From: CAZIVO01 sp964542765
GTDB lineage: Bacteria > Planctomycetota > UBA1135 > UBA2386
Length of the DNA: 64,000 nucleotides
Direction: 5' to 3'
Assembly (NCBI GenBank): GCA_964542765.1
Contig: CAZIVO010000007.1
Location: 1 to 64,000, forward strand
Shown here: positions 56,618-64,000 of the stretch, one piece after another
How positions within the stretch are numbered: position 1 is the first letter of the stretch
Layout of the letters: each line of letters opens with the position of its first letter
The notes under the pieces: generated by a model
What the model was told of the DNA's origin: nothing
What the model saw: only the letters and a program-made list of their open reading frames with translations
Database searches by the model: none
Program-made: the position numbers and the translations under genes

Positions 56618-57493
56618 CTAGCGGTTGTTGCTGGTGGGCACCACCGAAGGTTTCGTGGCTTGTGCGCCGGCCTGTTCGAAGGAGCCTTTTGCGAGAAGCT
56701 CTAGATCGCGGACCAAGGCCTCGAAGCCTGCCTCATTCGTGATCTCGTAGTAACCGCGAACGCGAGCATCACCGCCCAGCAGTACGGCGTAGCCACCGTG
56801 CAAGACGCTGTGCATGTCCACAAACTCTGTGCCTTCCAGGCCAGACTCGATGGCAGTTTCAATGGTGGCGTAATCACCTGTCAAGAAGTGCCAGCGACCT
56901 GCGTCTGCACCATGCTTTTGGGCATATTGCTCGAGAATGTTTGGTGTGTCGCCTTGGGGGTCGACGCTGATGGAGACCAGGCGACTTTCTGGAAGGTGAC
57001 GCGTGCGCTCTTGAACGTCTGCCATGTGTCCGGTCAAGATCGGGCATACCGTCGTGCAACGCGTGAACATGAAATTAGCCACCCAGACTCGCCCCGCCAG
57101 TTGCTCGGTGCCGTAGGAGGACCCGGATTGATCGAGCAGGGAGAAGGGCGGCATCTCCACGGGGCCCGAGGTTGCAGGCAACACCCACGATTCTTGCTGG
57201 GTTTCCGGACTCCGAGATTCCAGGGCCACCGCCAGCCCGAAGGCGCTGGCACAGCCGACCAAGGTCAAGAGCAGCGGAGCTTTTCGGGCAACTCTTCGGT
57301 TGGCTTCCCGGATGGTTCCGGGCCCCGGGAATCCAAGCACGGTCGGGACGTGCGGGCGCCTCATGAGCTTGATCGATCCTCCGATCAGGAACAGCGGCAT
57401 GGCCATCATGAAGGCCGCTGAGACGTAATAAGCCACGCGCACAGCGCCCTCGCCGAAGCAGGATGGGCAGGCTATATAGATCAAGGAAAGCAT
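56618..57493 (-). CDS. SCO1/SenC copper chaperone fused to an N-terminal membrane segment
   Basis: 291 residues from ATG 57493. The N-terminal 60 residues (ACPSCFGEGAVRVAYYVSAAFMMAMPLFLIGGSIKLMRRP) resemble the small membrane protein often found beside cox genes; a further TM helix (PLLLTLVGCASAFGLAVAL) follows. The SCO/thioredoxin domain begins near residue 115: FMFTRCTTVCPIL holds the copper pair Cys146/Cys150 and VLHGGYAVL the His ligand. It delivers copper to the CuA site of CoxB. It is downstream of coxIII with a 5-bp gap. An open extension beyond 57493 lies opposite coxIII and is not coding. Confidence 0.9.
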   Translation of the reverse strand: MLSLIYIACPSCFGEGAVRVAYYVSAAFMMAMPLFLIGGSIKLMRRPHVPTVLGFPGPGTIREANRRVARKAPLLLTLVGCASAFGLAVALESRSPETQQESWVLPATSGPVEMPPFSLLDQSGSSYGTEQLAGRVWVANFMFTRCTTVCPILTGHMADVQERTRHLPESRLVSISVDPQGDTPNILEQYAQKHGADAGRWHFLTGDYATIETAIESGLEGTEFVDMHSVLHGGYAVLLGGDARVRGYYEITNEAGFEALVRDLELLAKGSFEQAGAQATKPSVVPTSNNR

Positions 57494-57498
57494 CGAGA

Positions 57499-58101
57499 TC
57501 ACCAGAGATAAACCATCACGTAGAGGATCGGCCAGACGCCCACCACGAAGAGCCAGAAGAGTCGCATGGCGACCACGCCATCGAGGTTCGAGGCAGAGTA
57601 TGCGCCACGAGTCATCTTGCGCCTGACAAGGCTCAGCATGGCGATCCCTCCGACGACGTGCGCGGCATGGGCGCCGATCACGATGTAGAACATTGCCCCA
57701 TACAGGCTCGAGTTGGTCGTTAGCCCGAACCCGATCAGGCGTGTCCACTCGTAACCTTGGATGGCGAGAAAGGTCACTCCCATGAGGATGGTCGTCAGCA
57801 ACCACTGCTTGGCGATGTCCGGCCTGTCGCTGCGCAAGGCCCCGGGAACGCCCCAGACCGATACGGCGCTGGCCAGAAGCACCACGGTATTGATACCCGT
57901 GACCATTACGGGAAGGCGTGGTTGGTCGGCCGGGGGCCACTCGGTATGGCTGCGGAGAACCAGATAGGCGCTCACCAAGCCGCAAAAGAACATCACCTCG
58001 GTGAAGATGAAGACGGAGGTTCCGACGACTGCATTCCCGAAGCGCCGGGGGTGGCCGCTGTCATGGGCGGGTTGTCCTGGATGACCGATGAAGGAGGTCA
58101 T
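57499..58101 (-). CDS. Cytochrome c oxidase subunit III, copy 1
   Basis: A 200-residue haem-copper oxidase subunit III with five hydrophobic segments: VGTSVFIFTEVMFFCGLVSAYLVLR, VTGINTVVLLASAVSVWGV, WLLTTILMGVTFLAIQGYEW, YGAMFYIVIGAHAAHVVGGIAML and MRLFWLFVVGVWPILYVMVYLW. IGAHAAHVVGG and the Glu of FTEVMFF are family hallmarks. It heads the minus-strand pair coxIII-sco, diverging from the cytochrome c and coxBAC genes across 376 bp. It is different in sequence from the second coxIII at 61841-62416. Confidence 0.92.
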   Translation of the reverse strand: MTSFIGHPGQPAHDSGHPRRFGNAVVGTSVFIFTEVMFFCGLVSAYLVLRSHTEWPPADQPRLPVMVTGINTVVLLASAVSVWGVPGALRSDRPDIAKQWLLTTILMGVTFLAIQGYEWTRLIGFGLTTNSSLYGAMFYIVIGAHAAHVVGGIAMLSLVRRKMTRGAYSASNLDGVVAMRLFWLFVVGVWPILYVMVYLW

Positions 58102-58477
58102 TTAGGCTCCTGTGGAGAGGCTTGTATCATCGCTGGTGGGAAGATGGTTTCGAGTTGCGGGCGGGCGAGTTTGGCAGTGCCAAGACATCTCCTTAGCGGA
58201 AGGATCGGGGCCTCCCCCATTTCTCTAGCTCACGGAACCTGCGTAGGCTGCACGAACCTCAAAACTGTGGAACGACATGGATTATTTCGAAATCCCACGG
58301 GCCCCCAAGAGTTCTCTTGATCTTAAAAGATAAAACACATTCAAGAGTTAACGTTCATCTTTGTGCTGATATCGCTTAGTTTCTGCGCCCATCGGGCGGC
58401 GGGGTGCGCTTCGTTGGCCTGTTTCTCCCACTCTCCCGCTGAAGCTCGCCATCACCGATCCACAGCACGAAGAAACG
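58102..58477. other. Divergent regulatory region of the cytochrome oxidase locus
   Basis: No supported gene in these 376 bp. The right half is AT-rich for this genome and holds CAAGAGTT at 58306-58313 and 58342-58349, the first inside the palindrome CAAGAG-TT-CTCTTG (58306-58319), and ATCTT-AA-AAGAT (58320-58331). These lie between the oppositely transcribed coxIII-sco and cytochrome c genes and probably contain both promoters and a shared regulator site. No exact FNR box was seen. Confidence 0.5.
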
Positions 58478-59188
58478 ATGCTCGATCCAGATACATCTCT
58501 CTTTCCCGGTCATAAGAAGCATCGTGAGGCCTCCTGCAGGACCGCATCGAAGCGGCATTGCCGTGTGTGGTCAGGTCCCGTGATCGTGGCCCTTCTCGCC
58601 CTTCCGACGTCATGCGGTGTTCGGGCTGAGGGGGCGACTCGTGGTCAGGCTCTCTACGCAACTTGCGTCCCTTGTCATGGCTCCGAAGGTGCTGGCAACC
58701 AGGCTTTTCAGGCGCCGGCGATCGCCGGCCTCGCCGAGTGGTATGTGCAATCTCAGCTGGAGAAGTTCCGGACCGGTCTTCGGGGTGCTCATCACAAGGA
58801 TCTTGAGGGCCTGCGCATGCGACCGATGTCGCGGGCGCTCAACAGCGAGGACGATGTCAAGGCCGTGGCGAGTTACGTTGCAAGCTTGTCCCCGGTCCGG
58901 CTCGAGCCCACGTTCGAGGGCGATATCGAGAAGGGCAAGGTCGCCTACACGCCGTGTGTGACCTGCCACGGCGCCGATGGGAAGGGAATCCAGGAGCAGA
59001 AGGCTCCGTCACTACAGATCACCGATGACTGGTACCTGCTGGAGCAGCTCAAGAAGTTCAAGGCCGGCCACCGTGGTGCCGTTGCGGCAGACGTGACCGG
59101 CCAGCAAATGCGACCGACCGCCATCGCCCTGCCTGATGAGCAGGCCATGATGGATGTCATTGCCTACATCAAATCACAATCCGAATAG
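58478..59188 (+). CDS. Dihaem c-type cytochrome (class I, c4/c553-like)
   Basis: A 236-residue protein with an N-terminal membrane-export segment (VWSGPVIVALLALPTSC) and two similar cytochrome c domains: GQALYATCVPCHGSEGAGNQAFQAPAIAGLAEWYVQSQLEKFRTGLRG and GKVAYTPCVTCHGADGKGIQ. Axial Met candidates are in RMRPMSRALN and QMRPTAIALP. ATG 58478 was chosen; GTG 58565 would lie just before the hydrophobic segment. Such tandem c4-type proteins pass electrons to cytochrome oxidase. It opens the plus-strand cox operon. Confidence 0.9.
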   Translation: MLDPDTSLFPGHKKHREASCRTASKRHCRVWSGPVIVALLALPTSCGVRAEGATRGQALYATCVPCHGSEGAGNQAFQAPAIAGLAEWYVQSQLEKFRTGLRGAHHKDLEGLRMRPMSRALNSEDDVKAVASYVASLSPVRLEPTFEGDIEKGKVAYTPCVTCHGADGKGIQEQKAPSLQITDDWYLLEQLKKFKAGHRGAVAADVTGQQMRPTAIALPDEQAMMDVIAYIKSQSE

Positions 59189-59232
59189 CGCAGCACTTTC
59201 GAGAGGGACTTTCGAACGCTCATATACACACC

Positions 59233-59352
59233 ATGGCCGAACTTCCTGAATCATTCGATGTAGAGATCCCCGTTGTTTTGAAATGGACCTTTTTGGCCGC
59301 TTTCGTCGGCGCCATTGTGTTCACCGAGGTCGTGTTCGTCTTCATTCTTTGA
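59233..59352 (+). CDS. 39-residue single-span membrane protein in the cox operon
   Basis: ATG 59233 to TGA 59350-59352 encodes a small protein with an acidic N-terminus (MAELPESFDVEIP) and one TM helix (VVLKWTFLAAFVGAIVFTEVVFVFIL). It sits between the cytochrome c and coxB genes, 17 bp before the coxB start. Its size, topology and position suggest an accessory subunit or assembly factor of the oxidase. It has no recognised family, and the coding call rests on position and the clean membrane helix. Confidence 0.6.
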   Translation: MAELPESFDVEIPVVLKWTFLAAFVGAIVFTEVVFVFIL

Positions 59353-59369
59353 AGAGCGTGTGAATCGAC

Positions 59370-60032
59370 ATGATTGAATATTATCTCGACGCTGTTTCTA
59401 CCTACGCTCAGGACATCGACCGTCTGATTTGGCTGATTCTGATCCTGGTCGGCTTCTGGACCATCCTCGTCATGGGGATTTTCTTTTGGCTCATTCTGCG
59501 CTTCCGCGCGTCGAGGAGCCCAAAGGCGGCCTACTACAGCGGCGGCGAGAAGGAGATGCGGTGGATACTTGCCGCTCCTGGTCTGGTTCTGATCTGCGAC
59601 ATCTTCATCATCGTTGCTGACTACCCGGTCTGGCACAACGTCAAGCAGAACCTGCCACCGGCCGAGAGGACCATTCGGGTGATCAGCCAGCAATGGGCTT
59701 GGACCTTCGTCCACCCGGGTGCCGATGGCCAGTTAGACACCGCCGATGACATCACCACGGTCGATGATCTCTACATCGAAAAAGATGTCACCTATCACTA
59801 CAAATTGGAGTCTCGCGATGTGTTGCACAGTTTTTCGGTTCCGGTCTTTCGGTTGAAACAAGACGCCATCCCCGGGCGAGAAATCACAGGCTGGTTCGAG
59901 GCCATCAAGACTGGAAACTACAGCATTCAGTGCACTGAAATTTGCGGCATCGGCCATGGCATCATGGGTGCTCGCATTACCATCGAAACCCCTGAGAAGC
60001 ACAAAGAGTGGATCGCGAGGATGAGCCAGTGA
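59370..60032 (+). CDS. coxB: Cytochrome c oxidase subunit II
   Basis: 220 residues with two N-terminal TM helices (DRLIWLILILVGFWTILVMGIFFWLIL and WILAAPGLVLICDIFIIVADY) and a CuA cupredoxin domain: ISQQWAWTF, DVLHSFSVPVFRLKQDAIPGR (first His ligand) and IQCTEICGIGHGIMGARI with Cys, Glu, Cys, His and Met ligands. It accepts electrons from cytochrome c. It has no fused cytochrome c domain, which is consistent with separate c-type proteins at both ends of the operon. Confidence 0.95.
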   Translation: MIEYYLDAVSTYAQDIDRLIWLILILVGFWTILVMGIFFWLILRFRASRSPKAAYYSGGEKEMRWILAAPGLVLICDIFIIVADYPVWHNVKQNLPPAERTIRVISQQWAWTFVHPGADGQLDTADDITTVDDLYIEKDVTYHYKLESRDVLHSFSVPVFRLKQDAIPGREITGWFEAIKTGNYSIQCTEICGIGHGIMGARITIETPEKHKEWIARMSQ

Positions 60033-60077
60033 ACGCACTCCTTCGAACGGAACACCGCCTGAATTCCGAGGAAAGTC

Positions 60078-61844
60078 ATGTCTGACGTGCACAGCACAAC
60101 CGCAGATACTGTGAGCGGCCATCACCACGCAGAGCAGAGCTTCTGGTCCAAATACATCTTCTCAACGGACCACAAGATCATCGCTATGCAATACCTCTTC
60201 ACGGGGATGTTCATGGCGGCGATCGGAGGCTTCTTCTCCTACGTCTTCCGCATGCAGTTGGGCTTTCCGGGCGAGGAGGTCCCTGGCTTCGGCTTGGTGA
60301 CCCCGGGCAATTACAACGCGATGGTCACCAGTCACGGCACCATCATGATCTTCTGGGTGGCGATGCCGGTGCTGATTGCCGCTTTCGGGAATTACCTGAT
60401 TCCCCTCATGTGTGGCTGCGACGACATGGTGTTTCCGCGGGTCAATCGGCTCAGCTATCAGATCTTCCTGCTCAGCTCGGTCGTTCTCATCGCCTCCTTC
60501 TTTGTTCCGGGCGGCGCCTTCGGCGGCGCCTGGACGGCCTACCCGCCCCTCTCCTCGAGCGCTGAATACAGCCTGACTCCCCTTGGTTCGATCTTGTGGG
60601 TGGTCGCGGTGGCCCTGGAGTTTGTGGCCTTCCTCCTCGGTGGAGTCAACTTCATCACCACCGCCATGAATTCGCGAGCTCCAGGCATGAGCGCCAGGAA
60701 CATTCCGATGGTGGTTTGGATGATCGTCATCGCCAGCATCCTGTTCATGGTTTCGGTGGGCCCCCTGATCGCCGGCGCGATCATGCTCCTCTTCGACCAG
60801 ATCTTCTCGGTCGGTTTCTACGACCCTGCCAAGGGGGGTGACCCACTGCTGTGGCAGCACCTCTTCTGGTTCTTCGGTCACCCCGAAGTCTATGTCGTGC
60901 TACTGCCGGCGTTGGGCATCGTCGCCGAGATCATCACGACCTTCTCACGCAAGAAGCTCTTCGCCTACAACATCGTTCTTTACACCGTCATCGCGACCGG
61001 GGTTCTGAGCTTCTTCGTCTGGGCTCACCATCAGTTCATCGCCGGGATCGACCCTCGAATGGCCAACGTGTTCACCGTGACCACGGTGTTGATCTCGGTC
61101 CCCATCGCCGAACTCACGTTCGTCTATATTGCGACCCTCTACCGAGGGTCCATCTCCTTGACCACGCCGATGCTCTGGGGCCTCGCCTTCATTGGCGAGT
61201 TCCTCATCGGCGGTGTGACCGGCATCTTCCTCGGCGCGAGCGGTTCGGACATCTTCTGGCACGACACCTATTTTGTGCTGGCGCACTTCCACTACACCTT
61301 CTTCCCGATCTCCATCATCGCTGTCTTCGCCGGCCTCACGTACTGGTTCCCGAAGATGTACGGCCGGATGATGAACGAGCGACTGGGCAAGATTCACTTC
61401 TGGGGCACGATCATCCCCTTCAACGGCATCTTCATTCCGCTGTTCATGCTCGGGGCTGCCGGGCAGCACCGGCGCATCTACAGCTACGAGCATTTCCCGG
61501 AACTGGCCGAGCTTCAGTACCTGCGCGAGATTGCTACCATTTGCACTGTCGTGCTGCTGCTCTTCCAGTTCGTCTTCCTCTACAACTTCTTCGTCAGCAT
61601 GAAGAAGGGCAAGAAGGCCGAGATGAACCCCTGGAAGGCCAACACTCTCGAGTGGACCGTGCCTTCGCCGCCGCCCCACGGCAACTTCGCCGAATACCCA
61701 ACGGTCTATCGCGGACCTTACGAATTCAGCGTGCCCGGGCGCGAGAAGGATTACTGGCTGCAGAGCGATCCCGACACCGGACCCGAAGCGAGTTCTTCCG
61801 GCGTCGAGTCGGGAAAGAGTGATGGCGAGGGGGGCGAAGGATGA
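60078..61844 (+). CDS. coxA: Cytochrome c oxidase subunit I
   Basis: 588 residues and 12 hydrophobic segments. MVTSHGTIMIFW carries the haem a His, WQHLFWFFGHPEVYVVLLPALGIVAEI holds the CuB His with the D-channel Glu and cross-linked Tyr (HPEVY), FVWAHHQFIAG is the CuB His pair, and HDTYFVLAHFHYTFF gives the haem a3 and haem a His. This is a type A haem-copper oxidase. It starts after Shine-Dalgarno GAGGAAAG and overlaps the second coxIII by ATGA (61841-61844). Confidence 0.96.
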   Translation: MSDVHSTTADTVSGHHHAEQSFWSKYIFSTDHKIIAMQYLFTGMFMAAIGGFFSYVFRMQLGFPGEEVPGFGLVTPGNYNAMVTSHGTIMIFWVAMPVLIAAFGNYLIPLMCGCDDMVFPRVNRLSYQIFLLSSVVLIASFFVPGGAFGGAWTAYPPLSSSAEYSLTPLGSILWVVAVALEFVAFLLGGVNFITTAMNSRAPGMSARNIPMVVWMIVIASILFMVSVGPLIAGAIMLLFDQIFSVGFYDPAKGGDPLLWQHLFWFFGHPEVYVVLLPALGIVAEIITTFSRKKLFAYNIVLYTVIATGVLSFFVWAHHQFIAGIDPRMANVFTVTTVLISVPIAELTFVYIATLYRGSISLTTPMLWGLAFIGEFLIGGVTGIFLGASGSDIFWHDTYFVLAHFHYTFFPISIIAVFAGLTYWFPKMYGRMMNERLGKIHFWGTIIPFNGIFIPLFMLGAAGQHRRIYSYEHFPELAELQYLREIATICTVVLLLFQFVFLYNFFVSMKKGKKAEMNPWKANTLEWTVPSPPPHGNFAEYPTVYRGPYEFSVPGREKDYWLQSDPDTGPEASSSGVESGKSDGEGGEG

Positions 61845-62416
61845 GCGGTCGACCCATGGCGACCTCGCGCTCGGTCACCGGAATTCCCACCGGCCGTCTC
61901 GGGGTTTGGTGGATCCTGGTGTCGGAAATCGTGATCTTCGGAGGGATCCTGGTTTCCTACCTCGTGCATCGCTTGGGCCATCCCGAGTGGGCTGACGAGG
62001 CCCTCCACACCAACGTCTATGCCGGTGCGTTCAACACCTTCGTGCTCCTCACATCGAGCCTGTCGGCTGTTCTCGCGCATCAGGCAGCTGAACAAAAGAA
62101 CGGGCCGAAGGCCGCCAAGTTGCTCATGCTCACCGTTCTGGGCGGTGCGGTTTTCCTGGCCGTCAAGTCCTTCGAGTGGCACCACGAGATCGTGCACGGC
62201 TACACGATCTTCAAGAGCGGCTTCTGGTCCTTCTACTACATCGCCGCCGGGGTGCATGCGTTTCACGTGATAGCCGGCATGGTGATCATGTGCATCATCG
62301 CGGCTGCCGCCAAGAAGGGTCAGGAACTCCAGAGGGTCGAATACATCGGCATTTACTGGCACTTCGTTGACATCGTTTGGATCTTCCTTTTCCCGCTGCT
62401 CTACATCGCCAAGTAG
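61841..62416 (+). CDS. coxC: Cytochrome c oxidase subunit III, copy 2
   Basis: A 191-residue five-helix subunit III: RLGVWWILVSEIVIFGGILVSYLVHR, FNTFVLLTSSLSAVLA, LMLTVLGGAVFLAVKSFEWHHEI, FYYIAAGVHAFHVIAGMVIMCII and GIYWHFVDIVWIFLFPLLYI. GVHAFHVIAGM and YWHFVDIVWIFLFP are characteristic. Translation is coupled to coxA. This copy, with coxA and coxB, is the canonical one; copy 1 is on the opposite strand. Confidence 0.94.
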   Translation: MSGRPMATSRSVTGIPTGRLGVWWILVSEIVIFGGILVSYLVHRLGHPEWADEALHTNVYAGAFNTFVLLTSSLSAVLAHQAAEQKNGPKAAKLLMLTVLGGAVFLAVKSFEWHHEIVHGYTIFKSGFWSFYYIAAGVHAFHVIAGMVIMCIIAAAAKKGQELQRVEYIGIYWHFVDIVWIFLFPLLYIAK

Positions 62417-62421
62417 AACCC

Positions 62422-63633
62422 ATGTCTGACCACGAGCACAAACCTCGCAACTACGTGAAGATCTGGGGCATCTTGCTGGTGCTCCTTGTCATCAGCATTT
62501 TGGGACCGACGCTCGAGATCCAGGTGATCACCCTGATCACGGCATTCGGGATCGCCATCGTCAAGGCATATCTCGTTGCCAAGAACTTCATGCATCTGGA
62601 TGTCGAAAAACCCGTTGTCCACTACCTCTTGGCTGTTGCTCTGGCCTTCATGGTTTTGATGTTCTCGGGAGTCGCGCCTGACGTCATGAACCATGAGGGG
62701 ACGGGCTGGACCAATGTCGCTGCGGAAGCCGCAGTCAGGGGCGAGGCGTATCCCTTGGTCAAGAAGGATCCGGGTGCCCAGTGGTACGAGGACACGGTTA
62801 CCAACTTCAACTTCTATCCCCCGGCGACGCCCAGTGATAACGAGTTGACCGAAGCGAAGATCGCCTTGGGCGGCAGGCTCTATGGCGAAAAACGCATCGC
62901 CAAGGACGGCAAGGCCTCCTGCGCCTCTTGTCACAGCTTGGAAAATTACGGGCAGGACGGAGTGGCGACGGCGGGTAAACGCAATACGCCCTCGACCTTC
63001 AATGCTTTCCGCCAGTACAAGCTCTTCTGGGACTACCGAGCGGACACCGTCGAATCGCTACCGAGCGAGCATGGGCTGAAGGGAGAAGCCGATGTCGTCG
63101 CCACTCTTGCCGGCATCGAGGAATATGCCAGTGAGTTCGAGGCAGCTTTTCCCGGTGAGAGCGACCCCATCACGCCCAAGAATGTTGGTCTGGCGCTGGG
63201 AGCTTTCCAGCGCACGCTGGTGACGAAGTCTCGTTGGGATGAGTTCCTGGACGGAAACCCCGAGGCTCTGAGCAAGGCCGAGCAGAAGGGGCTGAGGACC
63301 TTCGTCACCGCCGGCTGTATGGCTTGCCACGCGGGTCGCCTGCTCGGGGGCCATACCCAGCAGAAACTCGGGTTGATCAAGCCTTACGAGTCGACCGACC
63401 TGGGTCGCTACGAGGTAACCAAGAACGACATCGACAAGTTCATGTTCAAGATCCCCTCGCTTTCGAATGTGGAAAAGACCGCTCCGTATTACCACGATGG
63501 TTCTATTTCGAGTCTGAAGGAGGTCGTCCTGCTCATGGCCGAGTTCCAGACCGCGGTTCCAATGACCGAGGAACAGGCCGACGAGATCGTGACCTTCCTC
63601 AAGTCACTCACGGGTGAGTTGAAGAAGGACTGA
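62422..63633 (+). CDS. Cytochrome c oxidase subunit IV fused to a dihaem cytochrome c peroxidase-like domain
   Basis: 403 residues from ATG 62422, 6 bp after coxC. The first 90 residues are a three-helix CoxIV-type membrane domain (VKIWGILLVLLVISILGP, LITAFGIAIVKAYLVAKNFMHL, YLLAVALAFMVLMFSG). Then follows a dihaem peroxidase-like domain (about 140-403): GGRLYGEKRIAKDGKASCASCHSLENYGQDG with the first CXXCH, FNAFRQYKLFWDYRADTVESL, GCMACHAGRLLGG with the second CXXCH, and FKIPSLSNVEKTAPYYHDGSISSLKEVV. It may tether a peroxidase or electron-carrying module to the oxidase. A sequencing artefact is unlikely because the frame is continuous. Confidence 0.9.
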   Translation: MSDHEHKPRNYVKIWGILLVLLVISILGPTLEIQVITLITAFGIAIVKAYLVAKNFMHLDVEKPVVHYLLAVALAFMVLMFSGVAPDVMNHEGTGWTNVAAEAAVRGEAYPLVKKDPGAQWYEDTVTNFNFYPPATPSDNELTEAKIALGGRLYGEKRIAKDGKASCASCHSLENYGQDGVATAGKRNTPSTFNAFRQYKLFWDYRADTVESLPSEHGLKGEADVVATLAGIEEYASEFEAAFPGESDPITPKNVGLALGAFQRTLVTKSRWDEFLDGNPEALSKAEQKGLRTFVTAGCMACHAGRLLGGHTQQKLGLIKPYESTDLGRYEVTKNDIDKFMFKIPSLSNVEKTAPYYHDGSISSLKEVVLLMAEFQTAVPMTEEQADEIVTFLKSLTGELKKD

Positions 63634-63686
63634 CGGTCGAGGGCCGAGGGGGTGCTTTGCTCCGCCTTGGGACGGCCCATGTATCG

Positions 63687-64000
63687 TTATTGGCGTTGCC
63701 TGCTCAGCACGACGCCGACGCCTATCAGGATGAGCGCGCCTGCCACGAACGTGGACCCGTGCAAGGCTTCCGAGAGGATGACGGTTCCGGCGATACCCGA
63801 GATCAAGGGCTGCAAGAAGACATAGACCGCAGTTGTCGAGGCTGGCAGTCGTGCCAGGGCGTAGATGCTGAGCAGATATCCCAGCACGGTGGGGAAGGCG
63901 ATGATCAGCGCCAGGGTTCCCCAGGATTTCATCGATGCCCCGGATGGAAAAAAGTCGTCGCCTTGGCCAAGGATCGGCAAGGCCCAGAGGCTGAGCACGT
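63687..64000 (-). CDS. EamA/DMT-family transporter, 5' part beyond the window
   Basis: The 104 codons in view form the C-terminal part of a drug/metabolite transporter: three to four hydrophobic helices (LALIIAFPTVLGYLLSIYAL, TTAVYVFLQPLISGIAGTVIL and FVAGALILIGVGVVLS) and the family motif AVYVFLQPLISGIAGTVILSEALHGSTFVAGALILIGV. The reading frame is open to the right edge, so the start lies outside. The substrate is unknown. Confidence 0.85.
   Translation of the reverse strand, partial: VLSLWALPILGQGDDFFPSGASMKSWGTLALIIAFPTVLGYLLSIYALARLPASTTAVYVFLQPLISGIAGTVILSEALHGSTFVAGALILIGVGVVLSRQRQ

Noticed and set aside
57494..57985. N-terminal extension of the Sco protein on the minus strand
   Set aside because: It runs opposite no conserved domain, overlaps coxIII in another frame on the same strand and reads as Arg-rich non-coding sequence. 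ATG 57493 is a better start.

Overview
The window is a high-GC, densely coded bacterial chromosome segment, most likely from a member of the Planctomycetota. The evidence is a four-gene operon of planctomycete-type secreted proteins (DUF1501, a PPC-type beta protein, DUF1549/DUF1553 and a cytochrome-c/WD40 protein), two very large ELWxxDGTxxGT repeat proteins, a ceramidase-like hydrolase, a Gfo/Idh/MocA oxidoreductase and a secreted-type sugar phosphate isomerase. One run of 10 N (37103-37112) shows that this is a scaffold. No rRNA, tRNA, CRISPR array, IS element or phage gene was recognised. Many genes are joined by 1-7 bp overlaps, mostly ATGA.

Layout. 1-9914: end of a TIM-barrel isomerase gene, glycine decarboxylase gcvP, a secreted hypothetical on the minus strand, and the threonine operon thrA-thrB-thrC. 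9922-12500: secreted M28 peptidase diverging from a choline-kinase-like phosphotransferase. 12769-17132: phosphonate catabolism, with a PhnZ-like HD oxygenase convergent with phnA-phnY-phnW (2-aminoethylphosphonate to acetate plus phosphate). 17186-24662: a Puu-like amine module (glutamine-synthetase-like ligase, gamma-glutamyl hydrolase, SDR, ALDH, HAD phosphatase, dimethylglycine/sarcosine dehydrogenase-like enzyme). It diverges from phnA across a 17-bp inverted repeat placed symmetrically before both start codons. 24698-32838: the planctomycete four-gene operon. 32961-36679: Gfo/Idh/MocA, two hotdog-fold proteins and a ceramidase-like protein. 36926-43408: two 17-repeat ELW proteins.

43473-50586: MoeB-type protein with an N-terminal rhodanese domain, a JAMM peptidase, cobalamin-dependent methionine synthase metH, an ArsR-methyltransferase regulator with a palindromic operator, and a CoA-pyrophosphatase-like NUDIX enzyme. 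50629-55658: L-2-hydroxyglutarate oxidase, a deiodinase-like gene interrupted by one in-frame TGA that is almost certainly selenocysteine, beta-carbonic anhydrase and an unrecognised polytopic membrane protein. 55949-56593: FadR-like TetR regulator with its own palindromic operator. 56618-63633: a divergent cytochrome oxidase locus, with sco and one coxIII on the minus strand and cytochrome c, a 39-residue membrane protein, coxB, coxA, a second coxIII and a CoxIV-dihaem cytochrome c fusion on the plus strand. The right edge cuts an EamA-type transporter.

The most noteworthy items are the PDZ-deiodinase-like selenoprotein (51935-52888) with a SECIS-like hairpin, the CoxIV-dihaem cytochrome fusion (62422-63633), and the coupling of phosphonate degradation to a gamma-glutamyl amine module through a symmetric divergent promoter.
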